Assembly (NCBI GenBank): GCA_001550305.1
Contig: LRTP01000444.1
Coordinates: forward strand, 1 to 40,180
From: Streptomyces diastatochromogenes
Lineage (GTDB): Bacteria > Actinomycetota > Actinomycetes > Streptomycetales > Streptomycetaceae
Length of the DNA: 40,180 nt
Reading direction: 5' to 3'
Part shown: piece by piece, positions 1-8,231 of the stretch
Layout of the letters: every line of letters starts with the position of its first letter
Position numbering within the stretch: position 1 is the first letter of the stretch
Position numbers and translations under genes: made by a program
The notes under the pieces: generated by a model
What the model saw: only the letters and a program-made list of their open reading frames with translations
What the model was told of the DNA's origin: nothing
Database searches by the model: none

Positions 1-74
1 CCGGCCGGGAGCCCGGTCCCCCGGACGGCCGCTCGCCGGATGCGCGGCGGCGGGGTTCGCGGTCGACTCGGGCC

Positions 75-755
75 ATGAGCAGCGAACCGCCGCCCCCGGG
101 TTCGGGTCAGCCACCGGACGAGGATCCGTTCAAGAAGCAGCCCCCGCCCGCCGAGGGTGGCGGCGGCTCCCCCTACGACGGCCCTTCACCGCCCACACCG
201 CCCCAGGGCTCCCCGTACGACTCCCCGTACGGCGACCAGCCGCCCCCGCACGGCGGCGGCGACCCGTACGGCCCCGGCGGCCCCTACGGCGGCGACCCGC
301 TGGCCGGCATGCCCCCGCTCGCCGACAGCGGCAAACGCACGGTGGCCAGGATCATCGACATGATCCTGGTGGGCATCGTGGTGTGGCTGCTGTCCTGGGC
401 CTTCGGGGTCATGCAGTACAACATGAACGCCGACAAGATCGAGTACAGCAGGGGCTTCGGGCAGTCCGTGATCGCCGCGGTGCTCTACACCGGCTACGAC
501 ACCATCATGATCAGCAGGTCGGGGCAGACCCTCGGCAAGAAGCTGTTCAACCTGAGGGTGGCCAACCTCGACAACGGCGCCACGCCCTCCGTGCAGACCA
601 CGCTGGTGCGCTCGCTGGTGCTGTGGATCCCGTTCGCGTTCTGCTGCGCGTGCATCTGGACCGCGATCGCGGGCGGGTGGAGCTACTTCGACAAGCCCTA
701 CAAGCAGGGCCTGCACGACAAGGCGGCCAAGACGGTGGTGGTCAGCACGGGCTGA
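75..755 (+). CDS. RDD family membrane protein
   Basis: A 226-residue protein of unknown transport or structural role. Residues 1 to about 80 are a disordered Pro/Gly/Tyr-rich cytoplasmic region with repeated SPYD/DPYG-type units. The RDD domain follows: GKRTVARIIDMILV (the conserved Arg and Asp lie at the start of the first membrane helix), a second helix around SVIAAVLYTGYDTIMI, the conserved GQTLGKKLFNLRV loop and a last helix around LVLWIPFAFCCACIW. RDD proteins with such Pro-rich N-termini occur in many copies in Streptomyces; some members elsewhere act as cation antiporters, but nothing here points to a substrate. It converges with the small membrane protein gene that ends at 819. The family call is firm and the function is unknown. 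Confidence 0.9.
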   Translation: MSSEPPPPGSGQPPDEDPFKKQPPPAEGGGGSPYDGPSPPTPPQGSPYDSPYGDQPPPHGGGDPYGPGGPYGGDPLAGMPPLADSGKRTVARIIDMILVGIVVWLLSWAFGVMQYNMNADKIEYSRGFGQSVIAAVLYTGYDTIMISRSGQTLGKKLFNLRVANLDNGATPSVQTTLVRSLVLWIPFAFCCACIWTAIAGGWSYFDKPYKQGLHDKAAKTVVVSTG

Positions 756-818
756 CATACGCGATCAGCCGCACTCCACGAGGAGACGGCTGACCGGGTG
801 AGCGGCGGGTACGTGGAA

Positions 819-1163
819 TCACGGGCCCGCCGGTTCGCGTACGGCGGAGACGGACGCCGACGACACGGACGCCGACGACACGGACGACAAGGACGCAGAG
901 ACGGACGCGGTCTCGCGCTGTGCGGACACCCGTTCCTGAACGGGGGCCGGTGCGGGAGCCGGTACGGCGGCCAAGGAGCCGGAACGCACGCGCTTCGGCA
1001 GCGGAACCGTGACGGCGACGAGCAGTCCGAGAGCGAGTGCCGAGAGGGTGATCACCGCGATCCCCAGGCCCGAACTCGTCTGAGACAGCAGCAGCATGGC
1101 GAGGGTGGAGAAGATCACGGTGCAGGAACCGTAGGCGAGCTGTGCGGCGGTCGGACGAGGCAT
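819..1163 (-). CDS. small two-helix membrane protein, hypothetical
   Basis: A 114-residue protein read from an ATG at 1163, giving MPRPTAAQLAYG at the N-terminus. Two hydrophobic segments (about residues 10-27 and 33-53) are followed by a basic turn and a low-complexity tail rich in Ala, Pro, Val and Ser with SVSSASVSS-type repeats. I do not recognise a named family; similar small membrane proteins are common in Streptomyces. The frame stays open further upstream, but the sequence before 1163 is a G-run/C-run repeat that looks non-coding, so the shorter start is preferred. Its 3' end faces the RDD gene. Confidence 0.6.
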   Translation of the reverse strand: MPRPTAAQLAYGSCTVIFSTLAMLLLSQTSSGLGIAVITLSALALGLLVAVTVPLPKRVRSGSLAAVPAPAPAPVQERVSAQRETASVSASLSSVSSASVSSASVSAVREPAGP

Positions 1164-1179
1164 GGCGATTCCTCGGGGT

Positions 1180-1213
1180 GGGGGTACTCCCCCCGTGCCT
1201 CTCGCGATGGGGG
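1180..1213. repeat. G/C-run palindromic intergenic element
   Basis: A run of five G, a TACT loop and a run of C, followed about 15 bases later by a second run of G, can form two alternative hairpins. Similar GGGGG/CCCCC elements are scattered through Streptomyces intergenic DNA. It lies just upstream of the small membrane protein start, within the 507-base gap 1164-1670. The rest of that gap shows no convincing gene. Confidence 0.35.
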
Positions 1214-1590
1214 AGGATGCGGACAACAACGGGACCGGACGGCGACCGGGACGATCGACAACGGGAGTGGTGCCGCCGGTCAGGGTGGGGCTGCGAATCG
1301 CGGGACGACAACGGTGTCGACTTGTCAATCCGTTGACATTCCAACGTTCCGCCAATCGACTCTATTCGCCTGCATGCCCGAGTGGAACGTCCGGTAAGCG
1401 TGACCTTACCCACGGTGCCGGAGCACAGGGGGCGCACGGAGTCATCGCGTCCACCAAGTGGACGGACGGACGCGCCCGTTGAGGGGGCCTGTCACGGTTC
1501 GGATACCGAACTGCCGCTCCGCATAGTGCAGTTGCCAGGTTCAAGTCAAGATCTGTCTTTTCTTTGGTAACTCCGGTCGAATGTCGTCAC

Positions 1591-1608
1591 TTGACACGCG
1601 TATACGCG
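1591..1608 (+). promoter_or_regulatory. TTGACA plus 12-bp perfect palindrome upstream of the M6 protease
   Basis: A TTGACA hexamer at 1591-1596 is followed directly by the perfect palindrome CGCGTATACGCG (1597-1608), about 63 bases before the protease start. The position suits an operator overlapping a promoter, but I could not place a -10 box at the right spacing. This is an inference from position and symmetry only. Confidence 0.3.
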
Positions 1609-1670
1609 CGCGGACCTCCATCACCCCGGGATCCCCCATCCGCGCGAACGGACGCAGGGGAGGACTTCAA

Positions 1671-4016
1671 GTGACCAGCAGACCATGGACGTTCAGAGCG
1701 GCCGCGGTGGGTGTCGCCCTCGCGGCGGCCACCGCCACGTTCTCGACGTTCGCCGTTGCGCAGGCAGACGATGCCGCGTCGGCGGCGGCCTCGGCGAGCG
1801 CGAACCGCCACGAGCCCCGGCCGGCCGGCAACGAGGCCGGACACGACCTCGACGGCCCGCTCAGCAAGACCCAGGAAGCACAGCGCGAAGAGGCCCTGAA
1901 CCAGGTCATATCCGGGGACGCGAAGGTCCAGGACCGGAACGGTTCGCAGGTCGTCAAGCTCAAGGGCAAGAACAAGTACGTCGAGCTCGGCCGCGAGAAG
2001 ACCGACAAGATCTTCACGATCCTGGTCGAGTTCGGCGACCAGGTCGACAGCCGCTACGGCGGCACCGTGGGCCCGCTGCACAACCGGATAGCCGCGCCCG
2101 ACCGCACCCAGGACAACAGCACGGCCTGGCAGGCGGACTACAACCAGGCGCACTTCCAGGACCTCTACTTCGGCACCGGCAAGAACACCGAGTCGCTGAA
2201 GAAGTACTACGAGAAGCAGTCCTCGGGCCGCTACTCGGTCGACGGCGAGGTCACCGACTGGGTCAAGGTCCCCTACAACGAGGCCCGTTACGGCTCCAAC
2301 AAGGCGTCCACGGGCGCCTGGTACGCGGTCCAGGACGGGGTCACCGCCTGGGTCGCCGACCAGAAGGCGGCCGGCAGGTCCGACGCGGACATCAAGGCGG
2401 ACCTGGCCAAGTACGACCAGTGGGACCGCTACGACTACGACGGCGACGGCAACTTCAACGAGCCCGACGGCTACATCGACCACTTCCAGATCGTGCACGC
2501 CGGTGAGGACGAGTCCGCGGGCGGCGGCGCGCAGGGCGAGGACGCGATCTGGGCGCACCGCTGGTACGCGTTCGGCACCGACGCGGGCGCCACGGGTCCG
2601 GCCGGCAACAAGCTGGGCGGCGCCGCGATCGGCGACACCGGCATCTGGGTCGGCGACTACACCATCCAGCCGGAGAACGGCGGCCTCGGTGTCTACGCGC
2701 ACGAGTACGGCCACGACCTCGGTCTGCCGGACGAGTACGACACCACCAACTCGGCCGAGAACTCCACGGGCTTCTGGACCCTGATGTCCTCCGGTTCCTG
2801 GCTCGGCACCGGCAGGAACGCCATCGGTGACCTGCCCGGCGACATGAACGCCTGGGACAAGCTGCAGCTCGGCTGGCTGAACTACGACACGGCCAAGGCC
2901 GCGACGAAGTCGAAGCACAAGCTGGGTGTCGCCGAGTACAACACCAAGAACAAGCAGGCCCTCGTGGTCTCGCTGCCGGACAAGGCGGTCACCACCGAGA
3001 TCGTCGCCCCGGCGCAGGGCTCGACCCAGTGGTGGAGCGGCAGCGGCAACGACCTCAAGAACACGCTGACGCGTTCCGTCGACCTCACCGGCAAGTCGTC
3101 GGCCGCCCTCACGCTCGACGGCTGGTACGACATCGAGGCCGACTACGACTACCTGTACACCGAGGTCTCCACCGACGGCGGCGCCAACTGGACCGCGATC
3201 GACGGCACGGTGGACGGGCAGCCGATCCCGCGCGACGGCAGTGGCAAGCCCGCGCTGACCGGCACGGTGGACGCGTACAAGAAGCTGTCGTTCCCGCTCG
3301 ACGCCTACGCGGGCCAGAAGATCGACCTGCGGTTCCGCTACCAGAGCGACGGCGGCGTGGCGCTGAAGGGCTTCGCGGCCGACGAGATCTCCGTGACCGC
3401 GGACGGTTCGGCGCTCTTCTCGGACAACGCCGAGACCGCGGACGCCGCGTGGACCGCCGCCGGCTTCTCCCGCGTCGGCGCGTCCTTCACCGACGACTAC
3501 CCGCAGTACTACATCGCGGAGAACCGTCAGTACGTCTCGTACGACAAGACCCTCAAGACCGGTCCGTACAACTTCGGCTTCTCGACGACGCGTCCGTCCT
3601 GGGTGGAGCACTACCCCTACCAGAACGGCCTGTTGATCTGGAAGTGGGACACCTCGCAGAAGGACAACAACGTCAGCGCGCACGCGGGCTCCGGGCTGAT
3701 CCTGCCGGTCGACTCGCACTCCACCGCGCTGAAGTGGTCCGACGGAACGCTGATGCGCAGCCGGATCCAGTCGTACGACTCGCCGTTCAGCCTGTACCGC
3801 ACGGACGGTCTGACGCTGCACAGCGCGGACGTGGCGACGAAGATCCCGTCGAAGCCGGGGGTGCCGGTCTTCAACGACCACACCAGCACCTACTACGACA
3901 CGACGGCCCCGACCGCGGGTGTCAAGATCACTGACACCAACACCAAGATCAGGATCGCCAAGGAGGCCCGTGACGGGTCGACGATCTCGCTCGAAGTGGG
4001 CCCCGCGGTGAAGTAA
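1671..4016 (+). CDS. secreted M6 family metalloprotease (immune inhibitor A-like)
   Basis: A 781-residue exported zinc protease. The GTG at 1671 is chosen because AGGGGAGGA lies about 6-13 bases upstream and a typical signal peptide follows (MTSRPWTF, hydrophobic stretch, AVAQADD cleavage region). A propeptide-like region leads to the catalytic domain with zinc motif HEYGHDLGLPDEYD at residues 344-357: His344 and His348 are ligands, Glu345 is the general base, and the downstream GLPD is typical of M6 enzymes. The C-terminal half contains MAM/Ig-like segments found in immune inhibitor A, for example GWYDIEADYDYLYTEVS. Asp/Gly-rich stretches such as DYDGDGNFNEPDGYID probably bind calcium. It probably degrades extracellular protein. 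Monocistronic by context. Confidence 0.93.
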   Translation: MTSRPWTFRAAAVGVALAAATATFSTFAVAQADDAASAAASASANRHEPRPAGNEAGHDLDGPLSKTQEAQREEALNQVISGDAKVQDRNGSQVVKLKGKNKYVELGREKTDKIFTILVEFGDQVDSRYGGTVGPLHNRIAAPDRTQDNSTAWQADYNQAHFQDLYFGTGKNTESLKKYYEKQSSGRYSVDGEVTDWVKVPYNEARYGSNKASTGAWYAVQDGVTAWVADQKAAGRSDADIKADLAKYDQWDRYDYDGDGNFNEPDGYIDHFQIVHAGEDESAGGGAQGEDAIWAHRWYAFGTDAGATGPAGNKLGGAAIGDTGIWVGDYTIQPENGGLGVYAHEYGHDLGLPDEYDTTNSAENSTGFWTLMSSGSWLGTGRNAIGDLPGDMNAWDKLQLGWLNYDTAKAATKSKHKLGVAEYNTKNKQALVVSLPDKAVTTEIVAPAQGSTQWWSGSGNDLKNTLTRSVDLTGKSSAALTLDGWYDIEADYDYLYTEVSTDGGANWTAIDGTVDGQPIPRDGSGKPALTGTVDAYKKLSFPLDAYAGQKIDLRFRYQSDGGVALKGFAADEISVTADGSALFSDNAETADAAWTAAGFSRVGASFTDDYPQYYIAENRQYVSYDKTLKTGPYNFGFSTTRPSWVEHYPYQNGLLIWKWDTSQKDNNVSAHAGSGLILPVDSHSTALKWSDGTLMRSRIQSYDSPFSLYRTDGLTLHSADVATKIPSKPGVPVFNDHTSTYYDTTAPTAGVKITDTNTKIRIAKEARDGSTISLEVGPAVK

Positions 4017-4042
4017 CCGGTATTTGCGCAGGTCAGAAGCGT

Positions 4043-4076
4043 ATCGGCGGTGACCCCCTGGCGGGTTGCCGCCGAT
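4043..4076. terminator. possible terminator after the M6 protease
   Basis: Inverted repeat ATCGGCGG (4043-4050) and CCGCCGAT (4069-4076) around an 18-base loop, starting 27 bases after the protease stop codon. No strong T-run follows, only a short GTGTTTAGG, so the call is weak. Confidence 0.35.
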
Positions 4077-4137
4077 CGTGTTTAGGTGCGTCCTGTGGAT
4101 CCCTTATTGACACCGGTGCGCACGGGGGTGTGACTGC

Positions 4138-4479
4138 ATGGCCGCAGGAGGTTTTTGCAAGCTGCCGAACGGCAGCGTGGTAGTGGCGCTGAACCTGCCC
4201 AGCCCGGCGGGCCCGGGCCCCGGCTCCGTGCGCTTTCTGGTCGTGGCCCAGAACCGCGCCCGCGCCCTGACGCGCCTGCGCAACCTCGGCCTGCGCGCGG
4301 TCTACCTCCGCGGGAACGCGGCCCCGCCCACCCCCGACGAGATCACCGCCGTCCTGCACCACCCCGACGGCCTCATATGGCGCACCACCCCGGACAGCGG
4401 CGTCCAGGGCCCCGACCTCACCCAGGAACTGTGGCGCCCGTTCAAATCCCTCCTGAGACGCCCGGCACCCCAGGTATGA
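4138..4479 (+). CDS. conserved-looking small hypothetical protein
   Basis: A 113-residue soluble protein starting MAAGGFCKLPNG. It has a hydrophobic strand (SVVVALNLP), then SVRFLVVAQNRARALTRLRNLGLRAVYLRG, and ends in a basic tail. The alternation suggests a small alpha/beta fold, but I do not recognise a family. The ATG at 4138 lacks a clear Shine-Dalgarno sequence; an AGGAGG occurs just inside the gene, so a slightly later non-ATG start is possible. Codon use matches the neighbouring genes. It stands alone between the protease and the convergent pncA gene. Confidence 0.6.
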   Translation: MAAGGFCKLPNGSVVVALNLPSPAGPGPGSVRFLVVAQNRARALTRLRNLGLRAVYLRGNAAPPTPDEITAVLHHPDGLIWRTTPDSGVQGPDLTQELWRPFKSLLRRPAPQV

Positions 4480-4549
4480 CCGGCGACGGCTCGGCGGCAC
4501 GGACGTAGGCGCCGGGCGGGCGGCCCGACAGCGGTTTCGGCCAGGACGG

Positions 4550-5134
4550 CTAGACGACCGGCTTTCCTGTCAGGTCCACGCCTGCTTCTCGGAGTTCTTC
4601 GAGGGCGCGGTCCGTGGTTTCCTCGGAGACCCCGGCCGTGAGGTCCAGGAGGACCTGGGTGCGGAAGCCGTTGCGGACGGAGTCCAGGGCGGTGGCGCGG
4701 ACGCAGTGGTCCGTGGCGATGCCGACCACGTCCACCTCGTCGATCTCGCGGGCGCGCAGCCAGTCACCCAGCGCGACCCCGTTCTCGTCGGCGCCCTCGA
4801 AACCGCTGTACGCCGCCGCGTACGCGCCCTTGTCGAAGACGGCGTCGACCGCGCCGGAGGCGACCGCCGGAGCGAAGTTCGGGTGGAAGCCGACCCCCTC
4901 CGTGCCGGCCACACAGTGCGCGGGCCAGGAGTGGACGAAGTCGGGGTTGTCGGCGAAGTGGCCACCGGGAGCGATGTGGAGGTCACGCGTGGCGACGACA
5001 TGCCGGTAGCCGGCGGGCGCCTGCCCGATCAGCTCCGTGATGGCGGCGGCCACATCGGCGCCTCCGGCCACCGCGAGGCTGCCCCCCTCGCAGAAGTCGT
5101 TCTGCACGTCTACGACGATCAAGGCGCGGCGCAT
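4550..5134 (-). CDS. pncA: nicotinamidase (isochorismatase superfamily)
   Basis: A 194-residue cysteine hydrolase converting nicotinamide to nicotinate in the NAD salvage pathway. All expected residues are visible: catalytic triad Asp9 (in VVDVQNDF), Lys102 (FDKGAYAAAYSGFEG) and Cys144 (GIATDHCVRATALDS), and metal ligands Asp51, His53, His59 and His73 (TRDLHIAPGGHF, PAHC). Their spacing matches mycobacterial PncA closely. The next gene upstream on the same strand, starting at 6737, encodes nicotinate phosphoribosyltransferase, the following pathway step. A gap of 274 bases separates the two, so pncA may have its own promoter; no clear operator was identified there beyond a direct repeat TCGACTgtgTCGACT. 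Confidence 0.93.
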   Translation of the reverse strand: MRRALIVVDVQNDFCEGGSLAVAGGADVAAAITELIGQAPAGYRHVVATRDLHIAPGGHFADNPDFVHSWPAHCVAGTEGVGFHPNFAPAVASGAVDAVFDKGAYAAAYSGFEGADENGVALGDWLRAREIDEVDVVGIATDHCVRATALDSVRNGFRTQVLLDLTAGVSEETTDRALEELREAGVDLTGKPVV

Positions 5135-5408
5135 GGTCGGTGTCCTTCGACTGTGTCGACTATGGGGTCGGTGGATGTGGCAGGGGGTGTGCGGGACCGG
5201 CCTGTGGAGCCGAGCCTAGAGACTTCACGTGCGGCGCGGGAGGGGGCATTCGGTTACGGCCCGTTGCGGCGGCCGTTGCGGTGTGCGTGTTGCCGTTGCA
5301 TTCCCGCTGACCGCCCGTTCATTCGTGTTTGCCCAAGGGTGGCCGGAGACGGCCGGAGCGCCGCCCGCGCGCGCTCCGGCGCACCCCGCGCACATTGCGT
5401 GGGCCGTA

Positions 5409-6737
5409 TCAGATGTATTCCGTCGGAATGACCGGTTCCCCGCGCGAGAGCTGTGTCGCCGACAGCGGCAGGTTGGCGCGGGAGGCCGCGTGCCGGTCGC
5501 GTACGACGTCGAGGGGCTCGCGGGACAGGACCTGCCCGCCCTTGACGAGCTCCACCAGCAGTTGTCGGTCGGCGAGTGCCACGGGGACCACCCCGGTGCC
5601 GATCACCTCGGCCTCGGCGACCCCCCGCTCGTCCAGCCGCCGCGCGGCCCACTTGCGCCCGCCGATCGAGGTCTTGCCGCCGGTGGACCTCTTGGCCACG
5701 GGCTCCAGCGGAGCCCTCGGGTCCGCCGACTCGGCGCGGGCGACCAGCTTGTAGACCATCGAGCAGGTGGGATGGCCGGAACCCGTCACCAACTGCGTAC
5801 CGACGCCGTACGCGTCGACGGGCGCCGCCGCCAGCGAGGCGATCGCGTACTCGTCCAGGTCCGAGGTCACGATGATGCGCGTGTCCCTCGCGCCCAGTTC
5901 GTCCAGCTGCTGCCGCACCCGGTGCGCGACCAGCAGCAGGTCCCCGGAGTCGATCCGTACGGCCCCGAGTTCCGGCCCGGCGACCTCGACCGCCATCCGT
6001 ACCGCCTCAGCGACGTCGTACGTGTCCACGAGCAGTGTCGTCCCCCGGCCCAGCGAGTTCACCTGGGCCTGGAAGGCGTCCCGCTCCCGGTCGTGCAGGA
6101 GGGTGAAGGCGTGTGCGGAGGTGCCGACGGTCGGGATGCCGTAGCGGAAGCCCGCGGCCAGGTCGGAGGTGGTCGTGAAGCCCCCGACGTACGCGGCCCG
6201 CGCCGCCGCCACCGCGGCCAGCTCGTGCGTCCGCCGGGCGCCCATCTCGATCAGCGGCCGGTCCCCGGCGGCGGAGGCCATCCGGGAGGCGGCGGCCGCG
6301 ATGGCCGAGTCGTGGTTGAGGATGGAGAGGATCACGGTCTCCAGGAGCACACACTCCGCGAAGGACCCCTCGACCCGCAGGATCGGCGAGCCCGGGAAGT
6401 ACACCTCGCCCTCGGGATAGCCCCAGATGTCCCCGCTGAAGCGGTACGAGGCGAGCCACTCCAGGGTCGGCTCGTCCACGATGGCGTTCTCGCGCAGGAA
6501 GCCGAGGACGTCGGCGTCGAAGCGGAAGTTCTCGACGGCGTCGAGAACCCGCCCGGTGCCCGCGACGACGCCGTAGCGCCGCCCCTCCGGCAGCCGCCGC
6601 GTGAAGACCTCGAAGACCGAGCGTCGCTCGGCGGTCCCCGCGGCGAGTGAGGCCTGCAGCATCGTCAGCTCGTACTGGTCCGTGAAGAGCGCCGTCGAGG
6701 GAACGTCCACCGGCAGCCCAAGGTCCGCTGTGTTCAT
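5409..6737 (-). CDS. pncB: nicotinate phosphoribosyltransferase
   Basis: A 442-residue enzyme joining nicotinate and PRPP to give nicotinate mononucleotide, the entry step of the Preiss-Handler NAD pathway. The N-terminus FTDQYELTMLQASLAAG is the family signature; VRIDSGDLL and the downstream VTGSGHPTCSMVYKLV region form the PRPP/nucleotide pocket. Length is normal for the actinobacterial form. The ATG at 6737 (MNTADLG) fits the conserved domain start. An in-frame ATG at 6758 adds seven residues and has GACGAG just upstream, so the true start is uncertain between these two. The gene is divergent from clpS, as its counterpart is in mycobacteria, and pairs functionally with pncA downstream. Confidence 0.93.
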   Translation of the reverse strand: MNTADLGLPVDVPSTALFTDQYELTMLQASLAAGTAERRSVFEVFTRRLPEGRRYGVVAGTGRVLDAVENFRFDADVLGFLRENAIVDEPTLEWLASYRFSGDIWGYPEGEVYFPGSPILRVEGSFAECVLLETVILSILNHDSAIAAAASRMASAAGDRPLIEMGARRTHELAAVAAARAAYVGGFTTTSDLAAGFRYGIPTVGTSAHAFTLLHDRERDAFQAQVNSLGRGTTLLVDTYDVAEAVRMAVEVAGPELGAVRIDSGDLLLVAHRVRQQLDELGARDTRIIVTSDLDEYAIASLAAAPVDAYGVGTQLVTGSGHPTCSMVYKLVARAESADPRAPLEPVAKRSTGGKTSIGGRKWAARRLDERGVAEAEVIGTGVVPVALADRQLLVELVKGGQVLSREPLDVVRDRHAASRANLPLSATQLSRGEPVIPTEYI

Positions 6738-6788
6738 AAGGCTGGATGGTACCCCCATCTCGTCACTCTGACGATTTGTGGAGGTCGC

Positions 6789-6820
6789 TGTATTCCGGTT
6801 GTATCCCGTTGTATTCCGGG
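6789..6820. promoter_or_regulatory. three phased direct repeats between pncB and clpS
   Basis: Three tandem copies of TGTATYCCGK begin at 6789, 6800 and 6810, so they are 11 and 10 bases apart, one DNA helical turn each. They lie in the 119-base divergent intergenic region between the pncB and clpS starts. Phased direct repeats in such a place suggest an operator bound by several protein subunits on one face of the helix. The regulator is unknown. Confidence 0.4.
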
Positions 6821-6856
6821 GGTCCGTTTGTGCGGGCCCCCCTCTCTGGTGGCAGC

Positions 6857-7174
6857 ATGGGCCGTGTGACCGCTCCCGCACCCCTAGAGATCGAAAAGAC
6901 CGAGTCGGCGGAGGAGGTCTTCGCCGTACCCGAGCCCGACGTCCCCTGGGTCACCATCGTGCACAACGACCCGGTCAACCTCATGAGCTATGTGACGTAT
7001 GTCTTCCAGACGTACTTCGGCTACACGAAGGACAAGGCCACCAAGCTCATGCTCGACGTCCATCACAAGGGCCGGGCGGTCGTCTCCAGCGGCACGCGCG
7101 AGGAGATGGAGCGCGACGTACAGGCCATGCACGGCTACGGTCTGTGGGCCACCCTTCAGCAGGACCGGAAATAG
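6857..7174 (+). CDS. clpS: ATP-dependent Clp protease adaptor ClpS
   Basis: A 105-residue adaptor that delivers N-degron substrates to the Clp protease through ClpA/ClpC. An N-terminal flexible stretch (about residues 1-30) precedes the core domain: [21 protein letters not shown] holds the conserved HNDPVN substrate-pocket loop, followed by [17 protein letters not shown] and the C-terminal [19 protein letters not shown]. The ATG at 6857 is used; a GTG at 6866 is possible. The order pncB (divergent), clpS, DUF2017, mec, cysO, cysM resembles the mycobacterial locus. The last five codons, including the stop, are the first unit of a 15-base tandem repeat that continues past the gene. Confidence 0.95.
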   Translation: MGRVTAPAPLEIEKTESAEEVFAVPEPDVPWVTIVHNDPVNLMSYVTYVFQTYFGYTKDKATKLMLDVHHKGRAVVSSGTREEMERDVQAMHGYGLWATLQQDRK

Positions 7175-7254
7175 CGGGACCGGAAGTCGTCGGACCGGCG
7201 GCCGTCGGACCGGCAGCAGCCCGAGCCCTCCCTGTAAACCGCGAGCAGGACCGG
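7160..7254 (+). repeat. 15-bp tandem repeat starting with the clpS stop codon region
   Basis: GGACCGG recurs at 7162, 7177, 7192 and 7207, an exact 15-base period, and again at 7248. The first unit is the end of clpS (CAG GAC CGG AAA TAG). Because the period is a multiple of three, the later units remain in the clpS frame and would extend ClpS by 20 residues, to a TAA at 7235-7237, if the TAG were read through. The array fills the gap before the DUF2017 gene. Confidence 0.75.
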
Positions 7255-7272
7255 AAGTAGCGAACTCACTCC

Positions 7273-7878
7273 ATGCCAGGACACTTCGAACCGCTCCCCG
7301 GCGGCGGCGCGGCCGTCGCGCTCGACGAGGTCGAGATCTCCATCATCCGCTCCCTCGCCGTACAGCTCCTGGAGCTCATCGGTCCCGGCCCCGCGGAGAA
7401 CGCCCCCGACGACCCGCTCGCCGAACTGTTCGCGGAGGGCCCCAGTGAGCCGCCCTCCGACCCCGTGCTCCAGCGCCTTTTCCCGGACGCCTACAGCGGC
7501 CCCGACGTCGAGGCGTCCTCGCCGGAACAGGCGGAGGAGCAGCGGGCGTACTCCTCCGAGTTCCGCCGCTTCACCGAGAACGACCTGCGCGCCGGCAAGC
7601 GCGAGAACGCCCTCGCGGTGATCCGCTCGCTGGACGCCCTCACCACGGCGGGCGACGGCGGCGCGGTCCTCAAGCTCTCCCCCGGGGAGTCCGAGCAGTG
7701 GCTGCGCGCTCTCAACGACCTGCGCCTGGCCATCGGGGCCCGGCTCGACGTCGTCGACGAGGAGGACACCGACCTCCTCTACCGCCTCCCGGACGAGGAC
7801 CCGCGCAAGCCGATGGTGATGGCGTACCTGTGGCTGGGCGGTCTCCAGGAGACGCTCGTCGAGACGCTGATGCACTGA
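7273..7878 (+). CDS. DUF2017 family protein
   Basis: A 201-residue soluble, probably helical protein with the DUF2017 layout: an N-terminal strand pair (HFEPLPGGGAAVALDEVEISIIRSLAVQLLELI), an acidic variable middle and a C-terminal helical part (SEQWLRALNDLRLAIGARLDV ... YLWLGGLQETLVETLM). The family is restricted to actinobacteria and sits next to clpS in most genomes, as here 98 bases downstream. That conserved pairing suggests a link with N-end-rule proteolysis or with the cysteine genes, but no function is established that I know of. Confidence 0.88.
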   Translation: MPGHFEPLPGGGAAVALDEVEISIIRSLAVQLLELIGPGPAENAPDDPLAELFAEGPSEPPSDPVLQRLFPDAYSGPDVEASSPEQAEEQRAYSSEFRRFTENDLRAGKRENALAVIRSLDALTTAGDGGAVLKLSPGESEQWLRALNDLRLAIGARLDVVDEEDTDLLYRLPDEDPRKPMVMAYLWLGGLQETLVETLMH

Positions 7879-8063
7879 TCGGGCGCCGAGATGTCCTGAT
7901 CAGGGGTTGGTTCAGGGTTCAATCGGTGTTCGCTCAGAGGACGCTCAGATCCGGATAACGATCCCGTCACCGTCCTGGCCTGGTATGCACACCCGAGTGC
8001 TTTTTGTCCGCTTCTCCCTGTGGCCTGCCTTACATCATCCGCAGGCTGCCCATGTTGCGGCCG

Positions 8064-8183
8064 TGATAAATCTTCACGACCGCCCGACAGGACACCACCC
8101 ATGTCCGGTCGGGTGCGCCACCGAGCCGGCGACCGCCGGCCAGGCACAGCTCCATCACATCCGGGGGGATCGGAACCCGATCC
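8064..8183 (+). promoter_or_regulatory. structured 5' leader of the amino-acid permease
   Basis: The 353-base gap before the permease has no gene. It holds a -10-like TGATAAAT (8064-8071). Next comes a hairpin with arms CGCCCGAC/GTCGGGTG and GGACA/TGTCC (8081-8094 and 8102-8115, one mismatch, 7-base loop). A second inverted repeat, GGATCGG-aac-CCGATCC, lies at 8167-8183, about 50 bases before the start codon. If transcription begins near 8078, the mRNA has a structured leader of about 150 bases. The -10 and start site are inferred. Confidence 0.35.
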
Positions 8184-8231
8184 GAAGCCAAGTGACTGGC
8201 TCGGACCGGCATGGAGAAAGGCGCACCACAC

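Noticed and set aside
1587..3881. 764-codon open frame antisense to the M6 protease
   Set aside because: Shadow of a GC-rich gene; the sense strand has a full protease with signal peptide and HExxH motif.
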